Shown here one piece after another: positions 1 through 5,073 of a stretch of 5,073 nucleotides of DNA. How positions within the stretch are numbered: position 1 is the first letter of the stretch; each line of letters starts with the position of its first letter. Position numbers and translations under genes: made by a program. Source of the DNA: CAIOYC01 sp038327995. GTDB taxonomy: Bacteria; Pseudomonadota; Alphaproteobacteria; Caulobacterales; Caulobacteraceae. The stretch is taken from assembly GCA_038327995.1 (NCBI GenBank), contig JBBQLP010000093.1, positions 1 to 5,073 on the forward strand. Reading direction: 5' to 3'. Below the pieces are notes generated by a model. That model ran no database searches. It was not told where the DNA came from and saw nothing but the letters and a program-made list of their open reading frames with translations.

Positions 1-624
1 TCACGCAGCCGTCCCCGCAGCTGGGTCGACGATGACCGTTCGACATGGCTGGCGGCGGATATTCTCGACGAGGTGAGCCTGGCGTCGGCCGCGCAGCAGA
101 TTTGCGCCCTTGGCGCTCCTACCTTCATCATCGTCGCGACCGGAATGCTGCATGGCGACGGTGTCACGCCGGAGAAATCGCTTAGGGGCCTTGATCCCCG
201 CGCGCTGACGACCCTCTTCCAGGTCAATGCAATCGGCCCCGCGCTCGCCGCGCGCTATCTTCTGCCGCTGACGCCACGGGATCGCGTCAGCGTCTTCGCG
301 GCGCTCTCGGCCCGCGTCGGCAGCATCGAAGACAACGCCTTCGGCGGCTGGTACGGTTATCGCGCTTCAAAAGCAGCGCTCAACATGCTGATCCGCACGG
401 CTGCGATTGAGCATCGCCGCGATCATCCGCTTGGCGTGTGCGTCGCGATCCATCCCGGCACAGTAGGTTCAGCCCTCAGCGCCCCTATTCTCTCAAACCG
501 ACCCCGCGACCAGGTCTTCTCCGCACAAACTGCGGCGGGTCATATCCTAAGGGTCCTCGACAGGCTGGGTCCCTCCGACAGCGGGCGGTTCTACGCTTGG
601 GATGGCTCCGCAATCCCATGGTGA
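1..624 (+). CDS. SDR-family NAD(P)-dependent oxidoreductase, CsgA/C-factor-like, 5' end outside window
   Basis: The frame is open from base 1 to a TGA at 622-624, giving 207 codons of a short-chain dehydrogenase. The GTG at 73 is internal: residues before it (WLAADILDEVSLASAA) read as the usual SDR stretch after the second Rossmann strand. Visible family marks, counted from base 1, are the ATG version of the NNAG motif (IVATGML, about residue 46), the structural Asn in QVNAIGP (about 76), a Ser-containing ALSARVGS segment (about 101-108), and the catalytic YRASK (Tyr120, Lys124). After these comes HPGTV, a typical SDR PG motif, and the terminal AWDGSAIPW is typical of this subgroup. The N-terminal TGxxxGxG cofactor loop lies outside the window. 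It is a cytosolic NAD(P)H oxidoreductase; the substrate cannot be told from sequence. The next gene starts 49 bases downstream on the same strand with its own ribosome site. Confidence 0.88.
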   Translation, partial: SRSRPRSWVDDDRSTWLAADILDEVSLASAAQQICALGAPTFIIVATGMLHGDGVTPEKSLRGLDPRALTTLFQVNAIGPALAARYLLPLTPRDRVSVFAALSARVGSIEDNAFGGWYGYRASKAALNMLIRTAAIEHRRDHPLGVCVAIHPGTVGSALSAPILSNRPRDQVFSAQTAAGHILRVLDRLGPSDSGRFYAWDGSAIPW

Positions 625-663
625 CCCGCCGTTTCCCCCGCCTTCTCTGTGCAGATTCAACCT

Positions 664-667
664 GGAG
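664..667 (+). promoter_or_regulatory. Ribosome binding site of the SOUL gene
   Basis: GGAG lies six bases before the ATG at 674. The spacing is normal and supports that ATG as the start. Confidence 0.7.
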
Positions 668-673
668 TGAACG

Positions 674-1294
674 ATGAACAAGATCCTTGCGCTGCTATCG
701 CTCGCGGGCGCGCTATTGCTCGTGGCAGGGCCCGCCGCGGCGGTTGAGGAGCCGGCGTTCAAGACCGTGCTCAGCGACGACTCCTTTGAAGTCAGGGACT
801 ATCCCGGTCTCATCGTGGCCGAGGTCACTGTAACGGGCGAACAGAAGGAAGCCGCCAACAAGGGCTTCCGTTTGCTTGCCGGTTACATCTTCGGCGGCAA
901 CAAGAGCCGCAAGAGCATCGCTATGACCGCGCCGGTGGCTCAGGCGCCAGTCAGCGAGAAGATCGCGATGACGGCTCCCGTCATGCAGATTCAGAACGCC
1001 GGGACATGGATCGTCCGGTTCACGATGCCGAGCTCCTACACTATGGAGGCGCTGCCCGAACCGAATGATCCGAAGGTGCAATTGCGACGTCTGCCGGCAA
1101 CACGCTTCGCCGTCCTGCGGTTTTCCAGCTTAGCCAGCAAGGGTGACGTTGATGTGAAAAGCACCGAACTCTTGGCGGCGGCTAAGGCCCATCATTTGCG
1201 CGCGAGCGGTCCGGTGACGCTTGCCCAGTATGATCCCCCCTGGACGCCTTGGTTCATGCGGCGGAACGAAGTGATGGTTCCGATAGAGCCCTAA
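674..1294 (+). CDS. Exported SOUL haem-binding-family protein
   Basis: This 206-residue protein belongs to the SOUL/HBP family. Members are compact beta-barrel proteins, and some bind haem or tetrapyrroles. Residues 1-23 form a Sec-type signal peptide: basic N-terminus, a leucine/alanine-rich core, and likely cleavage after PAAA at Ala23, so a periplasmic location is inferred. Mature-domain marks are FEVRDY (38-43), the YIFGGN turn (71-76), two copies of IAMTAPV (82-88 and 97-103) and the conserved C-terminal YDPPWTPWF followed by MRRNEV (186-200). Length and motif order fit a complete bacterial SOUL protein. The ATG start has a GGAG site six bases upstream. It follows the SDR gene by 49 bases on the same strand, so cotranscription is possible but unproven. 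The haem ligand of animal HBP is not conserved across the family, so haem binding here is uncertain. Confidence 0.92.
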   Translation: MNKILALLSLAGALLLVAGPAAAVEEPAFKTVLSDDSFEVRDYPGLIVAEVTVTGEQKEAANKGFRLLAGYIFGGNKSRKSIAMTAPVAQAPVSEKIAMTAPVMQIQNAGTWIVRFTMPSSYTMEALPEPNDPKVQLRRLPATRFAVLRFSSLASKGDVDVKSTELLAAAKAHHLRASGPVTLAQYDPPWTPWFMRRNEVMVPIEP

Positions 1295-1298
1295 CGCT

Positions 1299-1313
1299 GG
1301 CGACGGCGTCGCC
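1299..1313 (+). terminator. GC-rich hairpin just after the SOUL gene
   Basis: A perfect inverted repeat GGCGAC-GGC-GTCGCC (6-bp stem, 3-base loop) begins four bases after the SOUL stop codon. No T-run follows directly (the nearest T-rich stretch is around 1339-1350). It could be a weak or Rho-assisted terminator separating SOUL from trpB, but in GC-rich DNA a stem this short also arises by chance. Confidence 0.35.
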
Positions 1314-1375
1314 GCATAGACCAAGCTTATCGGCGCCGTTTATTTCGATTGCCCCTGTGGTCGAATGCAGAGTCC

Positions 1376-1379
1376 GGAG
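1376..1379 (+). promoter_or_regulatory. Ribosome binding site that sets the trpB start
   Basis: GGAG lies eight bases before the TTG at 1388. No comparable site precedes the alternative TTG at 1349 or the in-frame ATG at 1436, so this site favours 1388 as the trpB start. Confidence 0.6.
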
Positions 1380-1387
1380 ATTACCCT

Positions 1388-2620
<1,233 letters not shown>

Positions 2621-2698
2621 GCGGTCTGCAAAATCGGAGGCATTAGTGTATCCCGAGGTTTTCGGCTATCACCGAGCGCGTTGGAGTTGATCTTGAAC

Positions 2699-2710
2699 GT
2701 CCTTCAGGAC
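2699..2710. other. Small inverted repeat between convergent genes
   Basis: GTCC-TTCA-GGAC forms a 4-bp stem (GTCCT/AGGAC if the loop is two bases) in the 119-base gap between trpB and the convergent pseudogene. There is no T-run on either side, so a terminator role is only a weak possibility. Nothing else regulatory is clear in this gap. Confidence 0.2.
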
Positions 2711-2739
2711 AATCCCCGCATCAGCCGAGCGGTGTCGGT

Positions 2740-3105
2740 CTATGGGTTGCACCCCTCACATTGACCGGGGTCCGCGCTAGTATCGGTTGTCACGGATAGC
2801 TCAATCCGACAGCCGCATTACCGGCAGTTCAGCGCTTCGGCCATGATCACCTCTGTGGGATCGCCGCACCAGGCGCACGGCAACCCAGGGATCCGCTCCG
2901 TCACGTCGAAACCCCGATGGTCGCATTGCGGACAGCGACTGTTAAACCGGCGCACCAGATCGCGCGTCGCGGGCTCGATCGCCGCCATCCGGGTGGGATT
3001 GCGATGGGCGCGCATGTCGGTTTCGACAAACGCTGCGCCGCAGAGTCTGATGGCGTCACGGACCGCCGCTTCGAGCGCGGCTGCGTTGGTGACGTCCTTG
3101 GTGAG
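2740..3105 (-). pseudogene. DUF6671-type zinc-ribbon protein, 5'-truncated and with an internal stop
   Basis: Read leftward, this stretch encodes the C-terminal part of a DUF6671-like protein of unknown function. It contains the characteristic ETDMRAHRNPTRM (about 3024-2986) followed by zinc-ribbon pairs CPQC and CAWCGDPT. At 2820-2818 an in-frame TAA falls exactly between the two cysteines of the third pair (C-R-stop-C). Beyond that stop the same frame continues with recognisable family sequence, ending ADPGQCEGCNP and a TAG at 2742-2740, so the stop is a secondary nonsense mutation and not the ancestral end. The 5' side also ends early: upstream of about 3105 the frame loses family similarity and the DNA becomes a LysR fragment on the opposite strand. 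The family is normally over 250 residues; about 120 remain. The ATG at 3015 is internal, not a true start. It is convergent with trpB. Confidence 0.72.
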
Positions 3106-3444
3106 CAGGAGGTCTGGCTGGAGGATTTGCGCACAGAGCCCTTGCTGCTGCCCAGCCTGGACAGCGATATCCGCGTGGCGTTCGACCGGGTCCTCGAATT
3201 AGCCGGGATCAGACCAACTATCCTCGCCGAAGTCGATGACATGGCCATGCTGCGCCTTCTCGCCCGTGAGCGCGAGGGCGTCACACTCGTGCCGCCGATC
3301 GTGGTGCGCGACGAACTCGAGGCCCGGATCCTCGTCGAGCACTGCCGGATCCCCGAAGTCACCGAACGCTTCTATGCGATCGTCCAGAAGCGGCGGTTTC
3401 CAAATCAACTGCTGGGCGATCTAGTCCCTACCGTTATGAAATAA
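3106..3444 (+). pseudogene. LysR-family regulator, C-terminal effector-domain fragment
   Basis: About 112 codons resemble the C-terminal half of a LysR-type regulator of the NhaR-like kind: WLEDLRTEPLLLPS, then AEVDDMAMLRLLARE, VTLVPPIVVRDELEA, and FYAIVQKRRFPN close to the TAA at 3442-3444. The N-terminal winged helix-turn-helix and the first half of the effector domain are missing, so it cannot bind DNA as a normal regulator. The open frame does extend left to about 2917, but that stretch is antisense to the DUF6671-like remnant and has no LysR similarity, so a 175-residue gene called there would be a chimeric artefact. The exact left edge of homology lies between about 3097 and 3115. No ribosome site or credible start is associated with the fragment. 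The true partner or target of the lost regulator cannot be inferred. Confidence 0.7.
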
Positions 3445-3468
3445 CACTGCAACCGGCTAACGCTTGGC

Positions 3469-3489
3469 GGAGAGCCACTGTGGCCCTCC
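3469..3489. terminator. Hairpin between convergent LysR remnant and oxidoreductase
   Basis: GGAGAGCCA and TGGCCCTCC pair as a 4+4 bp stem with one A/C mismatch and a three-base CTG loop. It sits 24 bases after the LysR fragment stop and about 70 bases beyond the oxidoreductase stop on the other strand, a position suited to a bidirectional terminator. There is no T-tract. The rest of 3445-3561 shows only a short direct repeat (ATCTCGA at 3526 and 3537). Confidence 0.3.
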
Positions 3490-3561
3490 TGACCCCATCA
3501 TTCGGCTAATGCGAATCCAGAGCTGATCTCGACCTAATCTCGATATCGAATGCGTTTCTGA

Positions 3562-4521
3562 TCAGATAGTTGGGCTTGCGCCCAAAACACCCACCCCGAC
3601 GCGTTGCGCCAGACTCGCGCCTGAGACCCAGGCCGCTTCGACTCGTGGCCCGATCAGCCAGTCCCCGCAGACACCGAGGCGGCGGCCGCGATCCAGGAGC
3701 GCACCAGAACCGTCCGCGGCGGATCGCGCGAAGCGCCACCGATGGCTGGCGATCCCGACACTGTCAGGCAAGGCGACGCCCAGTATGTTCGATAGGGCCG
3801 CCGTCAGAGTGGCGGCGACCCGATCCGGGTCGGCCTCAAGATGGCGTCTTGACCAGTCGGGGGTGGCCTGCACAACCCAGGTCTCAGGCCCGGAGCGTCC
3901 CGGCTTGGCGCGATTTCGCGCGGCCCACCCGATGACGTCCCGACCCCTCCAGCAATCGCCGACCACAGGGCAGGGTGCAGAAAAGGCGAGCATGACCGTC
4001 CAGCACGGCTCGCTTGTCGCGGCGTCGGCGCGGGCCGCCAGGTCGGGCGCCGCAGTCGCAAGCAAGGCGGCGGTCTGTTCGGCGGGCGCGGCGATGACGG
4101 CCATATCGACGTCAAAGACCTCTCCGCTCTCAACAAAAAGGCGCCATCCCGGGCCGATGCTTTCAATCTTCGTCACGAGCGTGGACCAACGGACGCTAAA
4201 GCCCTGGGCCATTCGCCGAACGGGGCTGTTCATGGCGGGAACACCGACATAGGCGTCGTTTCCAGCGGCGGGCCACGGAGCCACCACGCCTTCGGCGATC
4301 CAAGCCTCGACCCGCACACGAAAGCCTTCATCACGAACAGTGAAATACTGAGCCCCATGATCGAACTGTGCTTCGCCCAGGCACGTTTGCATTCGCCGCG
4401 TCGACATTCGCCCGCCGGGTCCGCGACCTTTGTCGAGCAAGACGACCTCGTGTCCCTGCCGCTCCAATCCCTCGGCGCAGGCGAGCCCCGCCATTCCCGC
4501 CCCAACGATCCCAACGCGCAT
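3562..4521 (-). CDS. FAD-dependent oxidoreductase, renalase-like
   Basis: The product is a 319-residue flavoprotein of the renalase-like NAD(P)/FAD amine-oxidoreductase group. The N-terminus carries the dinucleotide-binding GIVGAGMAGLA (GxGxxG at 7-12), then LLDKGRGPGGRMSTRR with Asp30 as the likely ribose contact and the GGR motif at 37-39, followed by FDHGAQYFTVRD (53-64). Further family marks are VIAAPAEQT (142-150), DVIGWAARNRAKPGR (195-209), the ETWVVQATPDWS segment (213-224), SHRWRFA (259-265), and the C-terminal GDWLIGPRVEAAWVSGASLA (286-305), the usual second FAD-contact region. The ATG at 4521 is chosen because family similarity begins there and AGG lies about six bases upstream; in-frame codons up to 4662 run over the photolyase gene. 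It is cytosolic and its substrate is unknown. It lies 37 bases downstream of the photolyase remnant on the same strand, suggesting a former operon that may have lost its promoter to the IS insertion. Confidence 0.9.
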   Translation of the reverse strand: MRVGIVGAGMAGLACAEGLERQGHEVVLLDKGRGPGGRMSTRRMQTCLGEAQFDHGAQYFTVRDEGFRVRVEAWIAEGVVAPWPAAGNDAYVGVPAMNSPVRRMAQGFSVRWSTLVTKIESIGPGWRLFVESGEVFDVDMAVIAAPAEQTAALLATAAPDLAARADAATSEPCWTVMLAFSAPCPVVGDCWRGRDVIGWAARNRAKPGRSGPETWVVQATPDWSRRHLEADPDRVAATLTAALSNILGVALPDSVGIASHRWRFARSAADGSGALLDRGRRLGVCGDWLIGPRVEAAWVSGASLAQRVGVGVLGASPTI

Positions 4522-4558
4522 CCGACACCTGTTCACCGAAACATCTTGCGGCTCGTCT

Positions 4559-4936
4559 CTATCTGACCGGCGCCTCAGGGTCATAACGGTCTTCGAGACC
4601 ATCGAGGAACACGTCCGCCTCCCGGACAATCGAATCCCGGCGGTCCTGGGGCCACCCGGCAAGCGTACGATAGGGCATGGCGAGCCGCGGGTTGCCCGAC
4701 AACCGATGCTCGTGCCGTATGAGAAAGGCCCAGTAGAGGTAGTTGAACGGACAGGCGCGCGGACCGGTCTTCTGCTTCACATCGTAGCCGCACCCCGAGC
4801 AGAAGTCCGACATGCGGTCGATATAGGCGCCGGAAGCGGCATAGGGCTTGGATGCCATCCGTCCGCCGTCGGCGAACACCGCCATCCCCAGGGTGTTGGG
4901 CATTTCGACCCATTCGAAGGCGTCGGCATAGACGGC
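4559..4936 (-). pseudogene. FeS-BCP photolyase (PhrB-like), 3' remnant cut by an IS630 element
   Basis: About 125 codons form the C-terminal end of a deoxyribodipyrimidine photolyase-related protein, the prokaryotic (6-4) photolyase/cryptochrome class with a [4Fe-4S] cluster. Similarity begins at the IS boundary with LAVYADAFEWVEMPNTLGM and continues through FADGGRMASKPYAASGAYI to a TAG at 4561-4559. Counted from the internal ATG at 4903, cysteines sit at 35, 38 and 51. Their +3 and +13 spacing matches three of the four cluster ligands of Agrobacterium PhrB (Cys438, 441, 454). The fourth ligand, the antenna domain and most of the FAD-binding domain are missing because the gene is interrupted at about 4937. 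A full protein would be about 500 residues, so this piece cannot be an active photolyase. The oxidoreductase gene follows 37 bases downstream. The ATG at 4903 has only a poor upstream ribosome-site match. Confidence 0.85.
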
Positions 4937-5073
4937 TAGTGGATTGATTCCAACGTTTGGTGCCCACGGCTGGCGGCGGCGATGATTTTGTCTGGATCGG
5001 CGGTCCAGACGAAGGGTTTGGGCTGCTGGTTGTGGTCGGCGACGAAGCGGTTGATGGCGGCCTGGAGGTCGAC
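4936..5073 (-). CDS. IS630-family transposase, C-terminal part, continues past window edge
   Basis: Reading leftward from the window edge, 45 codons resemble the very end of IS630-family (DDE, Tc1/mariner superfamily) transposases: DLQAAINRFVADHNQQ, then PFVWTADPDKIIAAASRG and a terminal LESIH. The stop is TAG at 4938-4936. The DDE catalytic residues lie outside the window, so activity cannot be judged. The stop codon overlaps the element's edge: the IS appears to end at the CAC (His) codon, with the target TA giving the first two bases of the stop and the interrupted photolyase gene giving the G. It is on the same strand as the photolyase remnant and the oxidoreductase, so IS-derived read-through transcription could reach them. 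Confidence 0.82.
   Translation of the reverse strand, partial: VDLQAAINRFVADHNQQPKPFVWTADPDKIIAAASRGHQTLESIH
4937..5073 (-). mobile_element. IS630-family insertion sequence, transposase-3' end only
   Basis: The element's edge is placed at the TA (4937-4938) inside CTAG at 4936-4939. IS630-family elements insert at TA, often in CTAG, and duplicate the TA. Left of this point the DNA is photolyase coding sequence; right of it is transposase. The terminal inverted repeat should begin at 4939 (GTGGATTGATTCCAACG), but its partner lies outside the window, so the repeat cannot be confirmed here. Confidence 0.72.

Noticed and set aside
1349..1387. Longer trpB start at TTG 1349 (423 residues)
   Set aside because: The extra 13 residues have no family counterpart and lack a ribosome site, whereas TTG 1388 has GGAG at good spacing.
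2646..2690. 14-codon + strand frame starting GTG, five bases after a GGAGG, just past trpB; possible leader peptide
   Set aside because: It has one Trp only, no attenuator hairpin, and no gene on the + strand downstream for it to control. The GGAGG is probably chance.
2917..3105. Left part of a 175-codon + strand open frame continuous with the LysR fragment
   Set aside because: This portion is antisense to the DUF6671-like remnant, which has clear family motifs, and shows no LysR similarity. The joined frame is an accident of the deletion junction.
3785..4252. Long + strand open frame opposite the oxidoreductase (155 codons)
   Set aside because: Antisense shadow of a well-supported flavoprotein gene; low-complexity Arg/Ala/Ser composition typical of GC-rich reverse frames, and no recognisable domain.
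4522..4662. N-terminal extension of the oxidoreductase to an ATG at 4662
   Set aside because: It would overlap the photolyase coding sequence in another frame, and the protein family begins at the dinucleotide-binding motif directly after the ATG at 4521.

Overview
This is a GC-rich bacterial window whose proteins look alphaproteobacterial. The pointers are a CsgA-like short-chain dehydrogenase, a secreted SOUL protein, TrpB, a DUF6671-type zinc-ribbon protein, an iron-sulfur photolyase and an IS630 transposase. Sphingomonadales or Caulobacterales would fit, but no marker here settles the order. There are no rRNA, tRNA or CRISPR features.

The left half (1-2620) is intact and reads rightward. 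It holds the 3' part of an SDR oxidoreductase cut by the window edge, an exported SOUL haem-binding-family protein, and a full-length tryptophan synthase beta chain (trpB). trpB most likely starts at a TTG codon and stands apart from trpF and trpA. The SOUL and trpB genes are separated by 93 bases that contain a strong short hairpin, so they are probably separate transcription units.

The right half (2740-5073) has mostly decayed. A leftward DUF6671-type gene has lost its 5' part and carries an in-frame TAA inside a CxxC zinc knuckle. It abuts, head to head, a rightward LysR effector-domain fragment that has also lost its 5' part. A single deletion across a divergent promoter region would explain both. 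Next comes an intact leftward FAD-dependent oxidoreductase (renalase-like, about 319 aa). Upstream of it on the same strand, 37 bases away, is the 3' remnant of a class FeS-BCP photolyase. That gene is cut by an IS630-family element inserted at a TA within CTAG. The target TA appears to supply the first two bases of the transposase stop codon.

Functionally, the intact genes are housekeeping or stress-related. The photolyase and oxidoreductase look like a former two-gene operon of which only the oxidoreductase remains. I found no convincing undescribed system. The most informative features are the two genome-decay events and the precise IS boundary.
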